Assembly: GCA_034509735.1 (NCBI GenBank)
Contig: JACGWO010000001.1
Coordinates: 33,297,966 to 33,361,965, forward strand
DNA: 64,000 bases
Direction of reading: 5' to 3'
From: Sesamum alatum
Taxonomy: Eukaryota > Streptophyta > Magnoliopsida > Lamiales > Pedaliaceae
In this document: positions 22,961 to 34,400 of the stretch, piece by piece
How the letters are laid out: every line of letters begins with the position of its first letter
How positions within the stretch are numbered: the first letter of the stretch is position 1
The notes under the pieces: model-generated
Told to the model about the DNA's origin: nothing
Databases searched by the model: none
The model's input: the letters and a program-made list of their open reading frames with translations, nothing else
Translations under genes and position numbers: made by a program

Positions 22961-23157
22961 GAAGAGTGGCGGGTGCAGGGGAAGGGGGGCGGCCAGTGGC
23001 GAGTGAATGGAAGGGGAAGCGGTGCGGACGGTGGGGGTAGATCTAGTAGATCTGTAAGGGGGCGGGCGGTGGGGGATGGGGGCGAAGTGCAGGGCGGTTG
23101 GGGTTGGCGGGTTGGCAATGGGGGAAGGGTTGCCGACGCGTTGGAGGTGTGCGGAAG
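22961..23157. repeat. G-rich low-complexity block (right half)
   Basis: Runs such as GGGGAAGGGGGGCGGCC and GGGGGCGGGCGGTGGGGG, ending where TTTTTTTAATATGTATATA begins. A similar G-rich block followed by T-rich AT repeats occurs at 41,766-42,040, suggesting a repeat family or a shared mutational process. No gene is recognised. Confidence 0.6.
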
Positions 23158-23599
23158 AAATTATTTTTTTAATATGTATATATATATATATTAAATACTT
23201 TATTAATATATAATAATAATAATAATAATAATGTTCGTATCCATATATCAAATATACCATATTCAATTTAAACCGTTGATTTGAATAAAGTAAAATCTAG
23301 ACCATTAATTTTTTGTGTTAAATTTGGACCTCAATTCAAATATAATGCAATCCATCCATTGATTTTTATCCTAAAACATCACAACCATAGCTTTATATCA
23401 AACGAAATATAACGGTCCATAAATTAATGTGTAAGAATAATTTTATTATCAAATTCGAGAAAAATTGCATTCAGGCGCATGCATCTCACCACGGGGCCGA
23501 TGTGGTGTTTTGCTATATTTTAAAAATCACAATGGTGTTTTTTAATATTCTATTTTTTACAGGGAGGTATTTTCAACATTTTGACTAACACATGGGGTA

Positions 23600-23751
23600 A
23601 ATTATATTTTACCCAATAATTATCACCATTAAATCTTTAAAATTTATTATTGCGATAAAATAAAACTCTTGTCACCAAAACTATATAAATAGTCACAATA
23701 TTAAAAGTGTCACTTAATTTTTTGTCACTAATTTGTTATTTTCTTATAGTG
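23600..23751 (-). mobile_element. Terminal fragment of a CACTA (En/Spm-like) transposon
   Basis: The minus strand at 23,751-23,739 reads CACTATAAGAAAA, one base from the plant CACTA consensus end CACTACAAGAAAA. It is followed by TTAGTGACAAAAAATTAAGTG and GTGACTATT subterminal repeats typical of these elements. The opposite end was not found, so this is a fragment or a short derivative; its inner border is approximate. Confidence 0.55.
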
Positions 23752-23969
23752 ATATGCCGTATCCATCTTGTGTCGGATTCTTTTGTCTTTTCTTCTATAT
23801 ATTTTATTGTTGTCCACATTTAATTACATGACTGACACATAAGAGACATGGTGTCCTGTTGTGTTCATATTCAAAATGTATCAGACATGATATTATATGA
23901 TTTTTAAAGTGTCAGTGCACAACAAATTGTCAGCAATTCCCATAGAATAACCACCATAATGAGGGTTTT

Positions 23970-24023
23970 AACTCTTCGCCGCGCTGGGGCATAGCAGTAA
24001 GCCCTCGGCGGTGCCGAAGAGTT
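23970..24023. repeat. Imperfect GC-rich hairpin
   Basis: AACTCTTCG at 23,970-23,978 pairs with CGAAGAGTT at 24,015-24,023, and inner CCGC and GCGG extend the stem. It stands out as GC-rich in AT-rich DNA. It may be a MITE remnant or a transposon subterminal hairpin. Confidence 0.5.
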
Positions 24024-24999
24024 GCTAATTTCTCTATTCAAAGGAGGTTGGCCAGAACCGGAGATGGCGGGGACAAGTCTTTCACTTGTTTGCTATTTAC
24101 TACCACAATGGATGGATGGCAGCTATTCGTGATTGCTGGGATGGGCTGACTCATATGAAATTCCTTTAATCTAATTATTTGCTAGACTATCATGTTCCAT
24201 AGTCAAAAGCGGCATTATGTTTGATATATGAACTCCATGAAGGGAAAATCGTGTGGCGCTCATCAAATGAGGCTGCATTCAAACAACCCACACAAGAGGG
24301 ACCATGGCACTGTGTACAGTTGACACTATTTTGAGTTTTGCTGCAAGTGGTTTAGAATTTAGATTCGGGTCATGTATGTTTCCACTTTCTTCATCCGACC
24401 CCAATTAAGAGCCCTAACTTGGGCTCAATTTGGCATCGCAAGTATGTAATTTATTATAAGATTATGAGAAAATCATAATGTTTAAATTCATAATTCTATA
24501 TTAATTATGAATATATATATACTGTAGCTAAATTCTAAAAGTAATTCATTTTTAAAATTAATTTTAAAAAAATAAGTAAAATGTATGAGTGTTAACGTAA
24601 ACAGTATTCCGCTGAGATTAAAAGATATATTGTAACTTTTATACAATCTATATCTATATCTATACTCTATATAAATGTGTGAATATTCAAATTATTTGTT
24701 TTCCATTGTAAAAAGACAAATATACCCTCATTTAATATTATTAATTATTATATTACAGATTTTGGAATTTTTAACAATTTAGAATTCTAAATATTCTAAA
24801 TCTCCGCCATATAAATTTAGGATAAAAAACCTAAATCGTGAATCATGAATGAATTCAATTACACAGAATTTTAATAACCTGCTTCTAATCGTGAATCATG
24901 AATGAGCCCAATTACACAGACCTGTCACGCATTAAATTTTAATAACATTCACAGAAAATTATATTATAAAATTAAATAAAATTCTATAAGGAAAATGTT

Positions 25000-27900
25000 T
25001 AAGAGTCTTAATTGTTCTAAACTACTTAGAGAATGAATAACATATTCAACGAAACAAAATTAATATGCCAAAGAATATTTCAACACAATTACTTTGCTAG
25101 AAGAAATCAAGTTTTAATTTACCATGGCACATTAAAATTCAAAATAAACTACACATGAATAATATATAAAATACTAATCTAAACTTAAATATATATATAT
25201 ATATATAATAACAAAAAAATATCAAAATTTTATTACAAATTAAAATTGATATATGGATATGATATTATTAAATTGAAATTGCTTGTGAAAATTCAACTAT
25301 TGAGTGAATCTCTTAGTACTTTATTTTTTTAGTATTAGATATGTAACATAAAAAATTAAGTTGTAACATAATATATTATTGAATAAGAAATAGATTATAT
25401 CAATCGGTGCATATGAAAATTATAAGATTAAGAAGTTAAACTAAAAACATATAAAATTAAAATTTGCAATATAAAGGCAAAAAATAAAATTTTATACAAA
25501 TAATATTTAAAAATTTAGAAGGTAATAAAGCATGTAAATAATACTTTGACAATATCTAAAAATTGATACTAAAATATAATTTACATTAGGATCTTACAAT
25601 ACAAAATATTGGTAATATTGTCTAATTACATTATATTTTTATAGTAATAGTCAATAAATAATTAGTTTGCAATCATTTAGTGTCAAAAAATTAAAAATCA
25701 ATAATATTCAAAATATAGTAAAAGAAAATATATTACATACACAGACATAATATAGCAAAATCAAACAATAGCAAAGAGACACAATAAAACCTACGAATAA
25801 AAATTGATCAATTTTATTAAAATGAAATTTCTTCTAAAATGGAATAACGAATAAGTATCAAAATTTAATTATAAATAAAAATTAACAATCTGATTAAATT
25901 AGAAGTGCTATTGAAAATTTAAAAAAGAGCTAACTAATTGATTTTATTTCAATATTACTAGGCTAAACACACCATGTCCCCCTCCTCCTGCACCCCCAGG
26001 ACATTGACATTGAAGAAGAGTATAAATAGTAATATAATAAATAATTTAACTGAAAATTTTATCTTATTGAGTCGTAAATTAACTAACATAATTGTAAGTC
26101 CTAACGAGACATATATAACTATTTTTATTCTTTAAAAGTTGCATAAAAATTGTAACATTTGGTCCCCTTGTATTATTATACACTTAACGTCCATATGGCA
26201 TTTTCTTTTGAAAATCCAGAGGGTAAGGTATTATGGAATCAAAATTGCTACTTTTTAATATTTACGGGATCGAAAGTGAGAATTCCAAAATCAATGGACC
26301 AAATTAAAATTGAAAGGACCTAAGTTACGGACTGAAAAATGCTATCTCCCCTTATGAAAATACGAAAGTCAATGGTGAGTAAACATTAACACAATAACAA
26401 TTAAAAGTATAAAATTTTAAAATAATTATATACTAACACATTAGTACAATTACTAACATCGTAGTATAATTAAAATAATAAATAAAAACTGAGTTAATTA
26501 TGTTGATATTAGAAAAAAAGATGATAAATAAATAAGCCAATGAGATTAATATATTTTTTCAATAATAAATTTATAAAACTAACTTAAAAGTTTAAAAAGT
26601 ATGAGTACTAAATAGAATAAAAATTGATATATGAATAGAATATTATTAAATTAAAATTGCTTATGAAAATTCAATTATTGAGTGAATCTCTTAGCACTTG
26701 ATTTTTTTAATATTAGATAATCCTGAATGTTTTACTTTTACTCTATAGTTTCTTTTATAAAGGTGAAAAATAAAATTTTATACAATAATATTTCAAAATT
26801 TAGAAGCTAACAAAACATGTAAATAATGCTTTGACAATATAAAAAAGTTGATACTGAAATATAATTAACATACATTATAGGATCTTACAATAAAAATATT
26901 GGTACTATGGTCCAGTTTGATTATAGTTTTATAACAATAGTCAATAAATAATTAGTTTGTAATAGTGTCAATAAATTGAAAATAAATGACATTCAAATAC
27001 AGTAGTAAAAGAAAACATACAACACACACATACAAAATATAACAAAAAATAAAATAAACTTAAATAACAGAAAATAGGCATAATATTTAGAGCCTTAATT
27101 GGTCTAAACTACTTAGAGAATGAATAACATATTCAACTAAAAAAAATTAATATGCCAAATAATATTTCAACACAATTACTTTGCTAGAAGAAATCTTAAT
27201 TATATTAAAAAAGTTTTTAATTTACCATGATACATTAAAATTTAAAATAAACTACACATGAATAATATATAAAATACTAATCCAAACTTAAATATATATA
27301 TATAATAATGAATAAATATCAAAATTTGATTACAAATTAAAATTGATATATGTATATGATATTATTAAATTTAAATTGCTTGTGAAAATTCAACTATTGA
27401 GTTAAACTCTTAGTACTTGATTTTTTTAGTATTAGATCATCCTGAATGCTTTACTTTTACATCTATTATTTTTTTATATTAATTAATAAAATAAAAGTAT
27501 TACAACAACAAATGTGACATAAAAAATTAAGTTGTAACATAATATATTATTGAATAAGAAATAGATTAATTATACCATTCGGTGCATATGAAAATAAGAT
27601 TAAGAAGTGAAGCTAAAAACATATGGAATTAAAAATAGCAATATGAAGGCAAAAAATAAAATTTTATACAATTATAATATTGCAAAATTTAGAAGGTAAT
27701 AAAGCATGTAAATAATACTTTGATAATATTTAAAAGCTGATACTGAAATATAATTAACATTAGGATCTTACAATACAAAATATTGGTAATATTTTCCAAT
27801 TAAATTATATTTTTATAATAATAGCCAATAAATAATTAGTTTGTAATCATTTAGTGTCAATAAATTAAAAATCAACGACATTCAAAATACAGTAAAAGAA

Positions 27901-29400
27901 AACATATTCATACACAGATATAATATAGCAAAATCAAACAATAGCAAAGAGGCACGCACAATTAAACCTACGAATAAAAGTTGATCAATTTTATTAAAAT
28001 GGAATTTCTTCTAAAATGAAATAACGAATAAGTATCAAAATTTAATTACAAATAAAATTACCAATTTGATTAAATTAGAAGTGCTATTGAAAATTAAAAA
28101 AAAAAAAAGAAAAAAAGAAAAGAGCTAACGAATTGATTTTATTTCAATATTAATAGGGTAAAAACACCATGTCCCACTCCCCCTGCACCCCCAAGACATT
28201 GACATTGAAGAAGAGTATAAATAGTAATATAATAAATAATTTAAGTTAAAACCTTATCTTATTGAGTAACAAATTAACTAACATAATTGTAGGTTCTAAC
28301 GAGACATATATAACTATTTTTATGCTTTAAAAGGTGCATAAAAGTTGTAACATTTTGTCCCTTTGTATTATTATACACTTAACGCCCTCATGAAATTTTC
28401 TTTAGAATATTCATAGAGAAAGGTGTTATGGAACCAAAATTGTTACTTTTAATATTTACGAGACCGAAAGTCAGAATCCCAAAAACAATGGAGCAAATTA
28501 AAATGGAAACCTAAGTTACGGACTGAAAAATACTATTTCTCCTTGTGAAAATAAGAATAGTCAAATGGTGAGTAAACATTAACACAATAATAATTAAAAG
28601 TATAAAATTTTAAAATAATTATATACTAACACATTAGTACAAGTACATTTTCATGTTAATAAAATTAATAAATTTTGAGAATAAACTTAGTACAATAAAA
28701 TCATAAATAAAAATTGAGTTATTATGTTGAACTTAGAAAAAAAAAAGATGATAAATAAATAATCCAATGAGATTTATATATTTTTTTAGAAATAAATTTA
28801 TAAAAATAACTTAAAAATTTAAAAAGCATGAGTACTAAAGAGAATAACAATTGATATATGAATAGAATATTATTAAATTGAAATTGTTTATGAAAATTCA
28901 CTATTGAGTGAATCTCTTAGCACTTGATTTTTTTTATTTTTTTTTTTTGTATTAGATAATTCTGAATGTTTTACTTTTACATCTATTGTTTCTTTTATAA
29001 AGGTGAAGAATAAAATTTTAAACAATAATACTTCAAAAATTAGAAGCTAATAAAGCATGTAAATAATGCTTTCACAATATAAAAAAAGTTCATACTGAAA
29101 TATGATTAACATACATTATAAGATCTTACAATACAAAATATTAGTACTATGGTCCAATTTGATTATAGTTTTATAAAAATAGTCAATAAATAATTAGTTT
29201 GTAATAGTGTCAATAAACTAAAAATAAACGACATTCAAATATAGTAGTAAAAGAAAACATACAAAACACACATACAAAGTGTAATAAAAAATAAAACAAA
29301 ATTAAACAACATAAAATAGACATAATAAAACCTGCAAATAAAGTTGATCAATTCATTTTATTAACTTGGAATTTCTTATATCCAAGATAAGGAGATTTGA
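25000..29400. repeat. Degenerate AT-rich head-to-tail duplication (about 2.1-2.2 kb units)
   Basis: Landmarks recur in the same order about 2.1-2.2 kb apart: ACTACTTAGAGAATGAATAA at 25,021 and 27,109; CATTGACATTGAAGAAGAG near 26,004 and 28,199; a TGTAACATTT..GTCC block near 26,151 and 28,345. A third partial start is visible near 29,330. Each unit also holds an internal related pair (GATATATG..ATATTATTAAATT near 25,250 and 26,630). The sequence is extremely AT-rich, with no ORF of note and no transposon signature that I recognise. Confidence 0.7.
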
Positions 29401-30224
29401 CTAATTATTTTTATTTTAATATTAATTTTTTGAATATCATTATTTTAATTTTCATATTAAGTGGTTTGATACATAATAATAAAATAATTATAAGTGAATA
29501 TACAAAATACAAATATTAATTTTGGGGAATATCTTTTTATTCAGTAGTATCAATCAAATTTAGAAAGTGAATTACATATAATAGAATTTAATAGTTTCCT
29601 TATTAATTCAAATAATTATTATCAATTTATTTGAAAATATAATTGTATAATACTAATGTTTCAATGAAGAAAATATTTAATAATATCATGAACTTAACAT
29701 AAATAATAATTTACTTTTAAAAAGATATTTATATACATGCATCACACGTCATACTTTCTAGTATATAAAAATGTGATTTAAATGAAATTTAATTTCAAAA
29801 TTGATTATTGGACAAAGATTTAAACACCACAAAAAGTTACGGTTGCACTTGAACCATATGTTTCGATTGTTCCACCACATGGGCTTTAAATGAATAACTT
29901 ACGTTTCATTATTTATACTCACTTTCTTCTCTCCTTATCATGGCACTAAAAATTTTCATGTCAAGGAAGCTCCAAACAGTCCACATTACTCCATATCAGA
30001 CCCCAAGCAGAACTAATCCTACTTAAATATGGCGTAGCTTAACTACGCAGAGCCAGTTGATAAAATCACAGAAAAGGAATTAAGAAGAAATTGCAAAAGA
30101 GAACAAAGGAGTGTAGAAGATAAGAAGATATGCACATCAGATTATTTCATCAACCGGTGGAGATTTTCACTAATTGAAATGGTTCTGTTATTGACATGAA
30201 AACTCCAGAAATAGGAGCAACTAC
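29401..30224. other. AT-rich DNA downstream of the GLK gene
   Basis: Lies 3' of the GLK stop codon (GLK is on the minus strand) and probably includes its 3' UTR in the first few hundred bases (about 29,990-30,224). I could not place a convincing polyadenylation signal. Nothing else is recognised. Confidence 0.4.
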
Positions 30225-33200
30225 TTAAGCGCACGTTGGTGGTATCTTTGATATCCCTTGACGTTGCAGTTCCACCATGACACTGTCAATAGACGGGGGC
30301 TTCAGTCCAAGTGGCAGCGGCAGCCACGGCTTTGATAAAACATCTCCAATGACCGCATCTATGCTCTCCTTAGACTGCTAAGACATTTATGACGACGAAG
30401 TCAGACATTGGTAATGCTGGCAAAATATTGATCTGCTGCGATTAAAGAGTTAAAAGAGAGAAAATCGTCTTACTATTTCCACCTCATAGAATCTAAAACT
30501 ACATGTAACTTTAGTTTCATGCCTACTGGGAATCTGTTTGTCACATATTCCAATCTACATGCATCAAACATATAGGGGTTGAGCATTTGATTGGGACAGC
30601 ACATCATTATCTTCCAAGGATGCTTGCAGAAACAAGAAGACGCCTAGTTTCTAGTGGACTTACGATGTGCAAAATGATGAACTTTAAACCAAGCCATCAA
30701 CGGTAAAAATCCATGTTGGGGCATAATGGAACTGTTCTCTAAAAATGCTTTTATGAGGAAAATGAATCATGCACACTTTAATGAATGCCAGGCCGGTATC
30801 TTATTTAATATTCACCAGTCCAAGTCGCAGAAGTCTGCCGAAATTTAAAAGGAAAAAAAAGATAAAGATATAAAACCCTCCAAGTTGGGCAAGCTGCCTT
30901 GTTTCTCTGTAGTTTTCTCTCTTTTCCTAGTATTTTCCCAGTACCCCAAGAAAACCATCCATCTCAAACAGTCAAACTTCAGTCTCCGAAACCAGCCATC
31001 ACAATCTTCTCATGCCTATTAGGCATTGCAAGATTAATTAATTGATTAACTTTTACTATTCACTTTCATATCCCTATATACAACCACCATAAAAGCAATT
31101 CTTAAAGCAAATAGAATCGATTGGAGTAAGTTTGTGTTTTATTCTTCAATTAATCCACTAAAACTGAGCCCATAGTTTTCACCATTGACTTCCTTCAAAC
31201 TCATGCATTGTAAAGAATATGTTGCATTCTAATACAAAAAGATGTTGGGTGTTGAACTATTAGGAAGATGTGGATGCATCAACAATGACAGGACAAGGAG
31301 AAGGAAAGGGGAGCCAAGATATACCAAACTTGCTTTGGAGCTTCTTCTTCTTCTTTGGTTGGGAAAGAAGGTATAGTAGGGGGGTAAAATATTGCTAAAA
31401 TTAATTTAGTAAGTCCTGTAAGTATTTCGGTTAAAGAAGAGTCAATGCTGGTTCATTGAGAAACTGCTGGATATTTCAGAAACTTAGCAGAACATCTATT
31501 AGGGGCTTGAACATTATAGCATTATTTTGAAAATGCTTTAAGGAAGAGAAAAGAGAAGCTGATTTATAATAAACATCTAATTGTCTCCTGTTATCAAATT
31601 TTGATAAAAGAAAGGAAAACATGAAACATTGTTGTCACCAAGGCCTTCGATCATTTTTCATGGTCCTTAAATGAATAAAAATCATAGTTTGTGATTCCAC
31701 AATTTTATGTCAAGCCAGTAGTTTTGGACGATGATGTTTTGACACAGCAACATCTTGTTTTAGTAGTAGTAAAATATGCAAACGAACTTTAACTTCTCTT
31801 TTCTTTTTTTAATGTTGCCTGATTGAACCAAATGCCTCCAGCTCTTACCTCTCACAGGAGTGTGAAGAATCTAGTTGAAGTAAAGGGAGGACAAAGAAAT
31901 CTTACTGGGTGAGAGTCAAATGATGATTGAGGCAGTGTTTGTCCAGTGGGCACAACGGGTACACTGACACCAGGTTCTGCTCTGTACAAGGAAGTCGGTG
32001 GTACGCCCGGGACTGGCGGAGTGGTAAACCTCTGCATGATTGTTATATGGTTAAAGCCAAAGATTTCCTCATTTATGTCCATGAATTTTTTGGACATATA
32101 CAGGCATAAAAAAAAAAGAACCAAATGCAAGTAAATATCAATCAAAAGAGTAGGATTTTGTAATTACTGTGGACTGGAAATGTGGCGGAAAGCAAGGCAC
32201 TCCCGGCGCTGGAACCTTCATGAAAAAGATGTGTCATTACAGAAATAAGAGAGAAGAGTGCTGATAAAATATGTTTGTCTGCTCTGCACTTACATCTCGG
32301 TGGTGGCTAGACCAAAAAGAAGGTTCCCCAGATATTAGTGGTTGCAGAGGATGACCTGGGACCCAAGCAGGTGGAGGAGCTGGTGAACAGTTTAGATGAT
32401 TAGGCCACATGTACATCAATGATTGGTCTGATGATGGATGACCCCATACATGTAAGGGTCTAAATTGAGGCATCGATGTCACTGGAGGGAACCCTGTGGT
32501 TGGTACTACCCAAGAATTCACATCTCTCTTCCCTGTCCTGCCCGTGGTTCCATACATTTGCCGCTTCCGGCTCCAGGTTGCTGCCTCTGCTTCTCGAGCT
32601 AGCAAATGTTTCCGATGAGATCGATATTTCTGGATTTTAAAAGAATAAAAAAAATCCAATTCTTTCAAATCATTTATTAGTGCAAGAAATAAGCATATAA
32701 ATTACTAAGTATGTTTAGGACTATCATGTGACCTAATTCTTCAGCAAATTACTTTCTACTATCAAGAGAAGTCATAAATATTTTACTTTGTGGCAGAAGG
32801 GATGACCTCCTACATAAATGGAACAAACAAATTTGAAGTTTCAGGGACAAAATGTTATTTCAATTAAAGATTTCCATGACAGGTATTGAAATTACGTTGG
32901 ACAAAACTTCTGATATATCAAATATTTTTAGACTTTAGGACAAAGGACAAGAGACATACTATAAGGGAATGCAACACATTTTCCAAGTTGCTTCAGGATT
33001 CCGCATATTTCATAACCAAAATGTGAGTACATCGAATATCCTTTGGTAATTTTGCTCTTAATACCAGACCAACCTTACCAGCTCCAGAAAGTGTTTGCAG
33101 AAAAGAAACATCATAACAGCCCACCATTTGATGCTGGAATTTTAAACCCTCAACAGCTTATTACAATTATAATTCTTTATTAAAAGTATTACAACTTCTT

Positions 33201-34300
33201 TTGCAGTATATTAATTTCTATAATCAAAGTACGCAACAGGTACAAACATACAGCAGAAGTCAACAAGTCCAAGAACATTGACTTGTAAAAAACTCCATCC
33301 AGAAATACGAGAACAGATGCATATGGAAAAAATTGTGCAAAGTAAATCACCTGAGAATTATTGACTAGTAGCATAAGAAGATGACAAAAAAAAGCACCGA
33401 ACCCAGGCATAGGGAAGTGGACAATTCATTAACCATAAGCAAACTTTTAGAAAGGAGATTAACAGATGAAGTGTCTGGTTATTATGGAAATGAAATAAGA
33501 ATGAAGGAACATGAAAGAGAAGCTAACATATGTTCATACTTGAAGATGGCTGGCAACATTATGGCGGGTAAGACAATCAATTCCCATGAGCTCCAGAATT
33601 TTTGAAGGCACAGCCTTGTCCAAACCTAGCTGCTCCACTGCTTGAACAAACTGCCTGTGCAGCTCAGGTGTCCAATCCACCTATCTCCAAAAATAAAGAA
33701 ACCATTCATTCTTCTCTTGAAATCTGAAATTCACACCAACACATTCCTGACTTATGTACAAAGGTTCAGGAGTATAATTTAACTTGGGATATAAAAAGCA
33801 ATCCATGAATTCCTAAATTTGCTTCCCAGGACGTACATGACAAATCCACAAACATGATAGAGAAAAAAAAATACTTGAGACAAATTCAGATGTAAGTTTC
33901 TCTAATGAGGACAAAGCCTTTAATACATTAACACTTCAAATATAACCTGGGATTCAAGTTAGTTTTGCAGAGTGTTTCTGCTTACCTTCACTTTCCTCTT
34001 CCCTTGAAGATTTTTTATATGAGTTGATGATTTTCTTCCTTTATCAGCTTTTAAGGAAGATGGATTATCCACAATGGAATCTGCCCTATTACTCACGGTT
34101 TCCTCTCCCTGAATCAAGCTTGACCCAGAACCGAGGTTTGAGGCTGATGCTGAGGCAGACACCGGGGAAGCTTTTTGTTCTGCAACAGTTTTACTTTCTT
34201 CGTCCACTTTTCCAATGGACACTGATTTAGTAACAGTGGTGCTCATCTCCGATTCGTCACTGGTGCCAACAAAGAATTCAGTACTAGCTTTTGGCTCCAT
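30225..34300 (-). CDS. GLK: GOLDEN2-LIKE (GLK) GARP transcription factor
   Basis: Six exons on the minus strand: 34,300-33,986; 33,680-33,540; 32,629-32,294; 32,215-32,168; 32,031-31,906; 30,374-30,225 (TAA at 30,227-30,225). All introns are phase 0 with GT..AG ends, giving 371 aa. Exon 1 ends GKRKVK. Exon 2 is the GARP/Myb-like DNA-binding core ([11 protein letters not shown]...[11 protein letters not shown]). Exon 3 has [17 protein letters not shown] (AREA motif) and [13 protein letters not shown]. Exons 5-6 form the GCT box ([25 protein letters not shown]) ending PPTCA. GLK proteins are nuclear activators of chlorophyll-synthesis and antenna genes and promote chloroplast development. The AREA motif and KYRSHRKH separate it from APRR2. 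The start is uncertain: an in-frame TAG lies 5 codons upstream of this ATG, so the family's acidic N-terminal region is missing or degenerate. Confidence 0.92.
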
Positions 34301-34400
34301 CTCTGAATCCAGCTAGACATTCCCATTGTTGATCCCCACAAAACCAATAAACAATATTGTCAGCGAATCCACATCAGACAGATTGAGAAACTCATTTTAG
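34301..34400 (-). pseudogene. Degenerate N-terminal coding region of the GLK gene
   Basis: In frame with exon 1, this region reads FVGINNGNV, then TAG (34,315-34,313), then LDSEMEP. GLK proteins, from memory of the family, carry a motif of the form GIN-GDVLPDLEMDP here, so the stop sits at the first residue of LPDLEM. A further in-frame stop lies about 30 codons upstream and no intact start precedes it. Alternatively TCTAG is a 3' splice site and an upstream exon supplies the N-terminus; the pyrimidine tract before it is weak. Confidence 0.6.

Larger units (their letters stand above)
23158..24960. other. AT-rich intergenic DNA with CACTA-type end and hairpin
   Basis: Begins with (TA)n and (TAA)n microsatellites (23,175-23,232). 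Holds a CACTA-type terminus and a small hairpin, listed separately. A short direct repeat (GTGAATCATGAATGA at about 24,838 and 24,892) is visible. No gene with protein similarity is seen. Confidence 0.5.

Noticed and set aside
22796..23266. ORFs at the border of LTR K and the G-rich block
   Set aside because: They cross an LTR/host boundary and low-complexity DNA, so they cannot be ancestral genes.
25000..29400. CRISPR-like or satellite array
   Set aside because: Repeats are kilobase-scale, degenerate and without regular short spacers; the sequence is plant nuclear DNA.
30225..34300. APRR2-like identity for the GARP gene
   Set aside because: [17 protein letters not shown], the PLHVWGHP block and the PPTCA end are GLK features; no receiver-like domain is present upstream.
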